A stretch of DNA of 64,000 nucleotides. It comes from Photorhabdus caribbeanensis (GTDB lineage: Bacteria; Pseudomonadota; Gammaproteobacteria; Enterobacterales; Enterobacteriaceae). Made by a program: the position numbers and the translations under genes. Below are positions 17,801-25,668 of this stretch, in pieces. How positions within the stretch are numbered: position 1 is the first letter of the stretch; each line of letters starts with the position of its first letter. Below the pieces are notes generated by a model. The model did no database searches, had not been told where the DNA came from, and worked only from the letters and a program-made list of their open reading frames with translations. The DNA is taken from the NCBI RefSeq assembly GCF_018448885.1, contig NZ_RCWB01000001.1:248001-312000 (forward strand), written 5' to 3'.

Positions 17801-19987
17801 GGCGCGACTGTCTGTGTTATCCCATCATCAGTTGTAAATGATCGCTATCTTGGTACGCAGAATCAGGAGGAGCTGTATCAGAAAGAATTGTATCAGGCGT
17901 TTCAACACCTGCATTTTAGTTACAGCGGGGTATTCCGTACTTTGCGCCAGGCGATTATCGGTGAAAAGGAGACGATCTGTGAGATTGAGTTGCCACCTAT
18001 ACCAGAGGGAATGCATTTCCACCCGGCGGCTTTGGATGGCATTTTCCAGTCTCTGCTGGCGATTCAGTCTGTTGGCGTTAATGCTCCAATCCCTGCTAGC
18101 GATTTCCGTATTCCGGTAACTATTCGACATCTGCGCATTAGCGGTAAACTATCAGGTCGAGTAAGAGCCCATGCTCGAATGACTGAGCAGACACAACAAC
18201 AGTGGCTTGGTGATATCGATGTATGTACTGACCGCGGCATACTGGTTTGCCAAATCAAAGGGTTTTGCGTTCAGCTTGTCAGTAACAGGAGAAGCGATTT
18301 ATTGCCAGTACCTCACAATCTGGTGATAGGTCAGCTTCTGTGGCGTGAAGTGCCTTCTTGTCCATCGATAGCGCCTTTGGCGCCATGTTTAGCACGATGG
18401 GCTATTCTTGGCGATGAAACTGTGTTGGCAGAGGAATTGGCGAGTGAATTGCAACGGCGTGGTGGATATGCCTACCTACGTTCCGGCCTGCCTGACAGTG
18501 AGCAGAAAGTTCAGGAGTTGGTTGCTACTCTTCCTTCTGAGGTTGAAAGGATACTGATCCTCTGGCCGTTACATAATCCACGCAAGACTTATCATGTTTT
18601 GATCCATTTGTGTGCAGCACTGGCAGAACGGGCGGTGAAACCACGCTTGTGGGTCATGACTCGATATGCTCATCGGGTGACTGAACAAGATCGGCCTGAT
18701 CCGTTTGCTGCGGCATTATGGGGAATGATGCGGGTTATTGGTCAACAGGAAGCAACTTCACTCTGGGGAGGGTTGTTAGATATTGACAGTACGACTGCGC
18801 CAGCCCAGTGGTGGAACGCATTATTAACCGATGATGGTGAGGATCAATTAGCTCTGCGTTGTGATCAACGTTATGCACTACGTCTTGTGCCATTGCCAGA
18901 AATGCCGCCATTGTTGCCATTGGTGCATTTTCGTCCAGACGGCAGCTATTTGCTGACGGGAGCTTTCGGGGGAATGGGACGTCAGTTGATTTCCTGGATG
19001 GTGGAGCATGGTGCTCGTCATTTGTTGTTGATCGGCCGTTGTCATACTCTTGATCCGGATGATCAGATGTTACTGGAAATGCTACGTCAACAGGGGATTG
19101 AAGCAGAATATCTGCCGGTTGATCTGGGTGATGTGAAAATGACTAATAATTGTCTGGCTCAGTATCGGCAACGGGCCAGTCAGCCGTTACGAGGCGTAAT
19201 TCATTGTGCTGCGCATGTTGAAGCGCAAGGATATCGTGAACTGAGTACTCAGGCTTTCGATAGAGTATTTGCCGCTAAAGCACTTTCTGCTTGGACACTG
19301 CATCAAGCATTAGCTGATGCGCCGTTAGAGCATTTCGTCATGTTTTCCTCAATAAGCTCATTATTGTCTCTGCCGGGGATGGCATCTTATGCAGCAGCGA
19401 ATGCCATGCTGGACAGCTTGGCCTATTTGCGGCGTCAGCAAGGTTTACCTGCGTTGAGCCTGAACTGGGGGCCGTGGAAAGCAGGCATCGCTTTACGAGA
19501 TAGTCGCATGCTTCCGGTGTCCAAAGACAATGGGCTGCCGCTATTTACCTTAGAGGAGGGATTAGCCACGTTAGAGCGTCTGTTTGCCCGCATTGAGCCG
19601 CAACTGGTGCCATTCTTGGCTGATTGGTCAGTGTTACTCTCTGGCCCAATGCGCCATCTGGCATTATTTCGTGATATTCAGCAGGAAAGTGCAGCTCAGG
19701 CTTTACCAGTAGACACGGTGCTTGAGGTCAATAACTTGAGTGATGTTGTCAGTCTGTTACAGGCTTTCTGCGGTGAAATTGTTGGGACGAAAGCTGAGGT
19801 TTTTCATCCGGATCAACCACTGATTGATAATGGTATTGATTCGCTGAATGGGTTGATGTTGGTGCAAAAAATTAACAAACAGTTACGTGTGGATATCCCA
19901 TTGGAATTGCTGTTGAACAATAAGCCACTGTCGGAACTTGCGTCGTTAATTACGTATCGATTGCAAGTGAAGTTAATTGCGAAGTAG
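14804..19987 (+). CDS. Single-module type I polyketide synthase (KS-AT-DH-KR-ACP)
   Basis: 1727 residues. The ketosynthase (about 10-430) has Cys182 in DSACSSS, His317 in EAHGTGT and His356 in GHTEAAAG. The acyltransferase (about 530-850) has Ser613 in GHSTGE. The dehydratase (about 870-1160) has His910 in LDHVVMGNAMFP and Asp1078 in HPAALDG. The ketoreductase (about 1200-1600, with its structural half first) has a TGAFGGMG nucleotide motif near 1385 and Tyr1529 in SYAAANAM. The acyl carrier domain has Ser1680 in GIDSLN. No enoylreductase, methyltransferase or thioesterase is visible. The domains all look active, predicting alpha,beta-unsaturated extension of a carrier-bound chain, either once or iteratively. 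No phosphopantetheinyl transferase, thioesterase or further module lies nearby, so chain release must be done elsewhere. It sits inside the glycine-rich gene array. A terminator follows at 20021. Confidence 0.95.
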   Translation: MDINMMRSDNMPIAIIGMGCRFPGGVSSPEEFWQLLCGSSDAITPVPPERWSTQVYYSRDRNLPGRMVAREGGFITDIAGFDAAAFNISSTEAPFIDPQHRLMLQVTWEALERARIPPKSLAGQAVGVYIGAFTHDYLHLQFTDLRQITGYTSTGTMGTMLSNRISHAFDFQGPSLTIDSACSSSLLAVHLACDSLRRGESQLALAGGSQLMLIPDFSIVESRTGFLSLTNRCRSFSANADGYVRSEGVGAVLLKPLGAALQDGDPVLAVIHGSAANQDGRTPTMTQPSGVAQQRVIRAACAQAGISPEEIDYIEAHGTGTAIGDPIEAEALGLVCRPEPTDRPLLIGACKSVIGHTEAAAGIAGLIKAVLCLQRRQVPGNLHADPPNPYIRFAELGLQVPRQLTSLPEGRVVAGVNSFGFGGTNVHVVLSNHAASSVQLREAEGQAFMLPLSAQSEFSLKQQAQRIADLLQQQPEIALDDLCYSLAMTRHRFPLRKAIIFSDRKQLQQQLTHLSLSPKHNNRKVDHLAWVFPGVGGEGWQEVAAWFQPFPAFAEQFRRCEAIWAEFSAPSLRAALLVTDDLMAPPVQFAVQISMVAQLQQWGLRPAALLGHSTGEMAACYLAGIYDLTQALTLLYHRYYRYRYRDLQSVLDQQGGLLMVAAAVEQIQPYLSTYDVDPAVVIAGRNSANSCLLSGPVSGLTAISHRLKHHRIASSRINYGIAAHSPLLEPLREGLIADAATIPASKPLLPVFSSVTGKEINDKLGPEHWADNMIEPFRFDNAMENMLKAGFHHFLEISPTSLLSGGLQDWSKPYCGQVFACRTGQNWLQLLGQLFEAGIEPDWRTITPTAHLIDLPTYPWHQQSYWHEPKISRRHRLRKLSGVLLGEAQPGSESWQAELVVEQVPWLLDHVVMGNAMFPAAGYIEIMLTAAGICFPGVGLALNNIVLQSALLLEPGMEFRLKTRLDRQRMEVQVYTASNLDEDTQYQFAASAQVNIVVPGATVCVIPSSVVNDRYLGTQNQEELYQKELYQAFQHLHFSYSGVFRTLRQAIIGEKETICEIELPPIPEGMHFHPAALDGIFQSLLAIQSVGVNAPIPASDFRIPVTIRHLRISGKLSGRVRAHARMTEQTQQQWLGDIDVCTDRGILVCQIKGFCVQLVSNRRSDLLPVPHNLVIGQLLWREVPSCPSIAPLAPCLARWAILGDETVLAEELASELQRRGGYAYLRSGLPDSEQKVQELVATLPSEVERILILWPLHNPRKTYHVLIHLCAALAERAVKPRLWVMTRYAHRVTEQDRPDPFAAALWGMMRVIGQQEATSLWGGLLDIDSTTAPAQWWNALLTDDGEDQLALRCDQRYALRLVPLPEMPPLLPLVHFRPDGSYLLTGAFGGMGRQLISWMVEHGARHLLLIGRCHTLDPDDQMLLEMLRQQGIEAEYLPVDLGDVKMTNNCLAQYRQRASQPLRGVIHCAAHVEAQGYRELSTQAFDRVFAAKALSAWTLHQALADAPLEHFVMFSSISSLLSLPGMASYAAANAMLDSLAYLRRQQGLPALSLNWGPWKAGIALRDSRMLPVSKDNGLPLFTLEEGLATLERLFARIEPQLVPFLADWSVLLSGPMRHLALFRDIQQESAAQALPVDTVLEVNNLSDVVSLLQAFCGEIVGTKAEVFHPDQPLIDNGIDSLNGLMLVQKINKQLRVDIPLELLLNNKPLSELASLITYRLQVKLIAK

Positions 19988-20020
19988 GAATAACCTGAGT
20001 GAACTGTTCCAAAGTATTTT

Positions 20021-20044
20021 CTGAAAGCCCGATAGGGCTTTCAG
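20021..20044 (+). terminator. Terminator after the PKS gene
   Basis: A 10-bp perfect stem CTGAAAGCCC / GGGCTTTCAG with a GATA loop lies 34 bp after the stop codon. It is followed after 10 bp by CTTTTT. Confidence 0.75.
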
Positions 20045-21013
20045 GTTATTAGCTTTTTAACTCCTCGACTATCACTGCCGAGTTTTCACCAATGATAAAA
20101 TAGGTAAAAACTTTAACCATCAAAGGTAAAAGCAATGATTAAGGATTTTTTGCAGCGATGAAAAATCCGATGTCATACTGATATTAGAAGAGAAAACATC
20201 AGGGAAAATGGGTTTTACATGATGGAATTATTTACAACGTCTTATTTTTAAATGGGTTTTTCAACAACCTGATGTACAGGCTCGTTACACTGTATCAGGA
20301 TAATTATTACTCCGGTTCTATTATTCTGGTTGACTACTTATTTCATTATAGCTATTTTATTTGCCTTTTAATTGGTGATTTAAAAATTTCCTTATAAAAT
20401 TAATCAACTTAAAAGTTGAAGGTTGTCCGTAAAAAATCCTCTTTACAAAAAGAAGAATTATTTTCTATTCTTAATTAAACTTGCGTTCATAATTTCATTG
20501 TTTAATATTATTTGTGAGTTTCTATTCTTGTTGTGATTTTTGAAAAACACAATCATGCTTATTGTTTTATTTGTATTTTATAATAATACCTCATGATATA
20601 AGTATAAAGTTGAAATTTTTAATTAGTATCTATTAAAAGGTAGTGATATATCACAGAAATATTCGCCATAATTAATGGAAAAAGTGGGAAATTACATTAA
20701 TATTTTAAATTGTGTAATTTCAATATCGTATTTAATTGTCTTCTGTAAAGTGAATAAATATTTACCTAATTAATTCTCGTCGGAATTGTTTTTCTGGTCT
20801 GCCTGTTGTTGATGTGGCTATATCCTTTGTCAGAAAAGATCGATGTTTTCGCTATAGCTAATCTGGTGATTAATCAGGGGCAACATTCTGACTATTAGCC
20901 ATTTAGTGACATAACCGGTAGTGATAGTAGTAGAGATTTGGGAACTTGGTCAGATGGATAATTGGTATATGAAGTTATTCTAAATGTATAAATTTAAACT
21001 TAGGAGAGTTTTC
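20045..21013 (+). promoter_or_regulatory. Intergenic region and leader of glycine-rich gene 5
   Basis: No gene seen. From about 20250 it resembles the 3' flanks and leaders of the other units (AAATGGGTTTTTCAACAACCTGATG, then CACTGTATCAG and TAATTATT). The TTTTTCTGG/TCAGAAAAG stem is at about 20789-20838. The TCACTTT hairpin is weakened here (GTCTTCTGTAAAGTGA). Confidence 0.5.
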
Positions 21014-22339
21014 ATGGAAAAAATAAGAACGGTTGCTGAAACGTTGGCAATATTACATCAATATCACCATCCGTTTGGTCTGGAACGACAGCCAAAGCAA
21101 CTTAAGACCGCCGACTTTGACGGGCCGGTAATATTTTCTAACGATCTGGAAACGGCTACTGTGCCGCCTGCATTTTTTACAGTGCAAACGATACAAGAGC
21201 TGAAGGCGTTCAACGGTGTGCCTGACAGTCGATATGGCCCTGGAAAAATAGAATCCCATTATCCGTTGCCTGAACCGTTCTCTGCTGAACGACTGGCAAA
21301 CGTCTCTGGTCATCATATTGATTTGCGTAAAGCCTTTCGCGCCTATATCTATGGTGATTCTGCTTTGGTTAAAGATTATGAAGAAATCCTTAATGCTAAG
21401 TATTTTCCGATGAAAGTTGCGTTCTACAATGGTGAAGAGCTCACTGTTGCCGCAAATAATCCATTGATTATTAAAGATAAAGAGCATTGTGGCGAACTGG
21501 TTGTCTTGGTGTACAACAAGATAACCATTGAACCAGAAGGCAAAGTGATTTGCTACACCAATGGCAGGATTGAAGCGGATGTCATTCAAGGACAGGGAGG
21601 CAGGCCACTGCGCTTAGTCAGTAAAGGGAAAGATGGAGAAATTGGTGCTCCTGGTGCAACTGGAAGTAGCGGATCGAATGGCGTTGATGGTTTACCTGGT
21701 CGTAAGAAAAAAGATACCTGCGTAACTCCCCCTACATCGGGTACCAGTGGAACTAAAGGTTCTCCGGGAGCGAAAGGATCGGATGGAGAATCAGGTGGAG
21801 TGGCGGAGAAATTGAATGTTTCAACTACTCTCCTGGATGGGATTGTATATTTGGCGTCTGAAGGAGGGGCTGGGGGAAATGGCGGATCTGGTGGTGATGG
21901 CGGCGGTGGAGGGAACGGTGGAGATGGAGGCTTTTGTTATAATGGTACCGATGGGGATTGTTCTGGTGGTCATAGTTACGTTACTACGGCCACACGGTAT
22001 CTTTCTGGGCATGGAGGGGATGGCGCAGATGGAGGGGAGGGTGGGAATGGAGGTAATGGGGGGAATGGTGGAGATGGGGGTGACATAGAGTGTAACTATT
22101 CTACTGGTAATCCAAACATGAGTTATTGGTCATCAGCAGGTTTGCCAGGGGATGGTGGTAGAGCGGGAAATGGAGGGAAAGGCGGTGACGGTGGTTCTGC
22201 GTGGTGTAATATCGAGGATAGAATTAGAAACTTAAGTTGTTCAGGAATTCCTGGTAAAAAGGGGATTAATGGAAAGTCAGGGGGGCCAGGGATGCAAGGA
22301 AAGGGGGGACAGATATATATCAATGGTAAATTGCGTTGA
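21014..22339 (+). CDS. Glycine-rich repeat protein, paralogue 5
   Basis: 441 residues, function unknown, subfamily B. The shared N-terminal domain is followed by a Gly-X-Y block (GKDGEIGAPGATG), the first family cysteine (KKDTCVTPPTSG), a strand-like linker (EKLNVSTTLLDGIVYLAS) and a GDGGGGGNGGDGG block. A cysteine loop (GFCYNGTDGDCSGG) and a DIECNYSTGNPNMSYW segment follow. The tail is glycine-rich with GKKGINGKSGGPGMQGKGG and QIYINGKLR. The start is ATG 21014 with AGGAGA upstream. It is closest overall to paralogue 2, which lies on the other side of the PKS gene. Confidence 0.85.
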   Translation: MEKIRTVAETLAILHQYHHPFGLERQPKQLKTADFDGPVIFSNDLETATVPPAFFTVQTIQELKAFNGVPDSRYGPGKIESHYPLPEPFSAERLANVSGHHIDLRKAFRAYIYGDSALVKDYEEILNAKYFPMKVAFYNGEELTVAANNPLIIKDKEHCGELVVLVYNKITIEPEGKVICYTNGRIEADVIQGQGGRPLRLVSKGKDGEIGAPGATGSSGSNGVDGLPGRKKKDTCVTPPTSGTSGTKGSPGAKGSDGESGGVAEKLNVSTTLLDGIVYLASEGGAGGNGGSGGDGGGGGNGGDGGFCYNGTDGDCSGGHSYVTTATRYLSGHGGDGADGGEGGNGGNGGNGGDGGDIECNYSTGNPNMSYWSSAGLPGDGGRAGNGGKGGDGGSAWCNIEDRIRNLSCSGIPGKKGINGKSGGPGMQGKGGQIYINGKLR

Positions 22340-22426
22340 ACGTTCTGTTTCCTAAATACAAATTATTTGGAAATGAGTGAGCTTGGGTTTTCTCCTGCAT
22401 AGCATTAGTTTATTAGATATGGGTGA

Positions 22427-22552
22427 TATACCCGTTATCTTTCAAGTTGCTTCTTTGTTGGCTGCACTTGCTCACTCCGGTAACATAGTTACTATGCTCC
22501 CGGGGATTCACTCCCTTGCCGTCGCGATCCATCTTGAAATCCATAGGGTATA
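22427..22552 (-). repeat. ERIC element (IRU), inverted
   Basis: About 126 bp in the opposite orientation to the copies at 8366 and 12353. It begins TATACCCGTTATCTTTCAAG and ends CATCTTGAAATCCATAGGG plus TATA, with GCTCCCGGGGATTCACTC inside. Confidence 0.85.
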
Positions 22553-22670
22553 TTTAAACTTGTTTTACTTAGACATTAGAGAAAACTTATTAGCCAACAA
22601 TACGCTATCTGAAATTTTCGATGATGCGAAAACACCCTGTTTTTTAAATGGGTTTGTCAGTAACCTGATG

Positions 22671-22693
22671 TGTAGCCATTTCCAATGGCTACA
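22671..22693 (+). terminator. AGCCATT-type hairpin
   Basis: TGTAGCCATT-TCC-AATGGCTACA, a 10-bp perfect stem about 330 bp after gene 5. It has the same core as 5969-5989 and 24839-24861. No T-run follows, so termination is possible but unproven; it may be a dispersed palindrome. Confidence 0.4.
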
Positions 22694-23397
22694 CTGTATC
22701 AGATAATTATTGCTTCGAATCTATTGCTGATTCAGTAGGGCGATTTTATTAACCTCTTTGTTGGTCATTTAGGCGTTTCTTTGTAAAATGAGTTTATTTA
22801 AAGGTTGAATTTTATCCGTGAAATAATCTTCCTCTTATATAGAAGAATTATTTTCTATCTTTAATTTAAATAATATTCATAATTTCATTATTCAGTAATA
22901 TCTGTAGGTTTCTATTTTGTTGTTATTTTTTAAAATTAAAATAATAATGATTATTATTTTCTAATAATACAATGAGATAAATATAGAATTGAAGTTTTTA
23001 ATTAGTATCTGTTGAAAAGTAGTGATGTATCACAGAAATATTCTCCATAATTAATGGAAAAAGTGGAGGTTTATATTAATACTTTAAATTGTGCAATTTA
23101 AATATTGCATCTAATTGCTTTCTATAAAATAAATACTTGCCTGATTAATTTTCATCGGAATTGTTTTTTTCTGGCCTGCCTGTTGTTGAGGTGTCTATAT
23201 TCTTTATTTTTTGCCAGAAAAAATCGATGTTTTCGCTCTGGCTAATCTGGTGATTAGCCAGGGGCAAAATTCTGACTATTAGCTATTTAGTGACATAACC
23301 GGTAGTGATAGCTGTAGAGACTCTGGAACTTGGTTAGATGGATAATTGATATATGAAGTTATTCTAAATGTATAAATTTAAACTTAGGAGAATTTTC

Positions 23398-24720
23398 ATG
23401 GAAAAAATAAGAACGGTTGCTGAGACGTTGGCAATATTACATCAATATCATCATCCGTTTGGTCTGGAACGACAGCCAAAGCAACTTAAGACTGCCGACT
23501 TTGACGGGCCGGTAATATTTTCTAACGATCTGGAAACGGCTACTGTGCCGCCTGCATTTTTTACAGTGCAAACGATACAAGAGCTGAAGGCGCTCAACGG
23601 CGTGCCTGACAGTCAGTATAGATCTGGAAAAATGGAATCCCATCATCCGTTGCCTGAACCGTTTTCTGCTGAACGGCTGGCAAATGTCTCAGGTGATCAT
23701 ATTGATTTATGCAAAGCCTTTCGTGCCTATATCTATGGTGATTCTGCTTTGGTCAAAGATTATGAAAAAATGCTAAATGCTAAGCGTTTTCCGATGCAAG
23801 TTGCACTCTACAGTGGCGACGAGATCACTATAAGTAAAGATAATCCGTTGATTATCAGAGATAAAGATCACCGTGGCGAACCGGTTATCTTGGTGTACAA
23901 CCAGATAACTATTGAACCGGAAGGCAAAGTGATTTGCTACACCAATGGCAGGATTGAAGCGAATGTCATTCAAGGTAACTCATATTACTTTACCAATACA
24001 GGGGACGATGGAAAACATGGTGCTGCTGGTACAAATGGAAACAGTGGAGCTGATGGCGCTAAGGGTAATCCTGGTATTCAGAATAAACATGAGTGTACAA
24101 CGGACGCTGCGTCAGGCTCTGATGGAACTAACGGTTCTTCGGGAGCGCGGGGAGCAAATGGTGAGCCTGGTAAAGCGGGAGATAAACTAACTATCGCATG
24201 CCCTTATGTGAGAGGTACAGTAAATTTGTGGTCGGCGGGAGGTAACGGAGGTAATGGTGGTGATGGCGGTCATGGAGGTAATGGTGGTAAGGGGGGAGAT
24301 GGGGGTTATGGTAGTGTTGATAAGGCTGTTGGTGATCAGAATGATTATAATACTACTACCTCTCTGTGTAAGTCTGGGAACGGAGGGAAAGGAGGAGATG
24401 GGGGCGATGGAGGGGATGGGGGTAATGGAGGTTGTAGTGGGGATGGGGGGAACATCTATTTTAACTATTCCGAAGGCAATCCGCTCATTAAATGTTTAGC
24501 ATCACCAGGTATTGCGGGAGCGGGCGGTAATCCGGGAATGAGAGGGAAAGGTGGTGATGGTGGCTCTACATTGACTAACTCTGGGGGTGGAGGTACAACG
24601 TCGAGTATTACCGGAGAATTTGGTCAAGCGGGTACTGATGGAAAGCGGGGAGAGCCAGGAGAGCAAACAGGAAATGTAGGGCAGATATATGTTAACGGTA
24701 AATTGCAAGATAGCCATTAA
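23398..24720 (+). CDS. Glycine-rich repeat protein, paralogue 6
   Basis: 440 residues, function unknown, subfamily B. The order is: shared N-terminal domain; Gly-X-Y block (GKHGAAGTNGNSG); first cysteine (NKHECTTDAASG); linker (DKLTIACPYVRGTVNLWSAGG); GDGGHGGNGGKGG block; loop with the second cysteine (TTTSLCKSGNGG); NIYFNYSEGNPLI; glycine tail; QIYVNGKLQDSH. It is nearly the same as paralogue 7 throughout, including the linker, the loop length and the leader, so these two are the youngest duplicates. The start is ATG 23398 with AGGAGA upstream. Confidence 0.85.
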   Translation: MEKIRTVAETLAILHQYHHPFGLERQPKQLKTADFDGPVIFSNDLETATVPPAFFTVQTIQELKALNGVPDSQYRSGKMESHHPLPEPFSAERLANVSGDHIDLCKAFRAYIYGDSALVKDYEKMLNAKRFPMQVALYSGDEITISKDNPLIIRDKDHRGEPVILVYNQITIEPEGKVICYTNGRIEANVIQGNSYYFTNTGDDGKHGAAGTNGNSGADGAKGNPGIQNKHECTTDAASGSDGTNGSSGARGANGEPGKAGDKLTIACPYVRGTVNLWSAGGNGGNGGDGGHGGNGGKGGDGGYGSVDKAVGDQNDYNTTTSLCKSGNGGKGGDGGDGGDGGNGGCSGDGGNIYFNYSEGNPLIKCLASPGIAGAGGNPGMRGKGGDGGSTLTNSGGGGTTSSITGEFGQAGTDGKRGEPGEQTGNVGQIYVNGKLQDSH

Positions 24721-25668
24721 AGAAGGTTTATTTCCGTTTCCTAAACACAAACTGTTTGGAAATGAGTGAGCCAGGATTTTTGCCTGTATCGGATTAGTTT
24801 ATTGGATATGGTGATATTTAAACTTGTTTTACTTGATGTGTAGCCATTTCCAATGGCTGCACTGTATCAGATAATTATTGTTTCGAATCTATTGCTGATT
24901 CAGTGGGGCGATTTTATTGACCTTTTTGTTGGTCATTTAGATGTTTATTTGTGAAATGAGTTTATTTAAAGATTGAATTTCATCCATGAAATCATTTTCT
25001 TCTTGTATAGAATAATTATTTTCTATCTTTAATTTAAATAATATTCATAATTTCATTATTCAGTAATATCTGTAGGTTTCTATTTTGTTGTTATTTTTTA
25101 AAATTAAAATAATAATGATTATTATTTTCTAATAATACAATGAGATAAATAGCTTTTCATAATTCTGCTACACATGACTCTCTTCAACCCATTGTTATAT
25201 ATGGGATTATGAGTGATATAAGATGTGGCGCTATTTTAGAATCTTATTTATAGAATTGAAGTTTTTAATTAGCATCTGTTGAAAAGTAGTGATGTATCAC
25301 AGAAATGTTTTCCATAATTAATGGAAAAAGTGGAGGTTTATATTAATATTTTAAATTGTGTAATTTAAATATTAAATTTAATTGTTTTCTGTAAAGTAAA
25401 TAAATACTTGCCTGATTAATTTTCATCGAAATTATTTTTCTGGCCTGCCTGTTGTTGAGGTGTCTATATTCTTTATTTTTTGCCAGAAAAATTTGATGTT
25501 TTCGCTCTGGCTAATCTGGTGATGAGTCAGGGGCAACATTCTGACTATTAGCCATTTATAGTGACATAACCGATAGTGATAGTAGTAGGGACTTTTCAAC
25601 TTGGTTAGATGGATAATTAATATATGAAGTTATTCTAAATGTATAAATTTAAACTTAGGAGAATTCTC
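24721..25668 (+). promoter_or_regulatory. Intergenic region and leader of glycine-rich gene 7
   Basis: No gene seen. It holds an AGCCATT hairpin (24839-24861), a near copy of leader 6 (TCAGTAATATCTGTAGGTTT, AATAATGATTATTATT), the inverted 105-bp MITE (25146-25250), and the hairpin TTGTTTT-CTGT-AAAGTAA at 25382-25399, which can pair only with G-U wobbles. Confidence 0.5.
25146..25250 (-). mobile_element. 105-bp MITE-like insertion, copy 2 (inverted)
   Basis: Reverse-complement copy of 8851-8955. It interrupts the leader just after GAGA; leader 6, which lacks it, reads GAGATAAATATAGAATTG there. It contains TTCAACCCATTGTTATAT, which is the complement of ATATAACAATGGGTTGAA in copy 1. A few substitutions separate the copies. 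Confidence 0.75.

Larger units (their letters stand above)
22340..23397 (+). promoter_or_regulatory. Intergenic region and leader of glycine-rich gene 6
   Basis: No gene seen. It contains an ERIC element (22427-22552), a hairpin of the AGCCATT/AATGGCT type (22671-22693) and the conserved leader with the TTTTTCTGGC/GCCAGAAAAA stem near 23165-23223. The open frame at 22377-22706 is an accidental reading through the ERIC element. Confidence 0.5.

Noticed and set aside
22377..22706. 109-residue open frame
   Set aside because: It reads across an ERIC element and a hairpin, so it is accidental.
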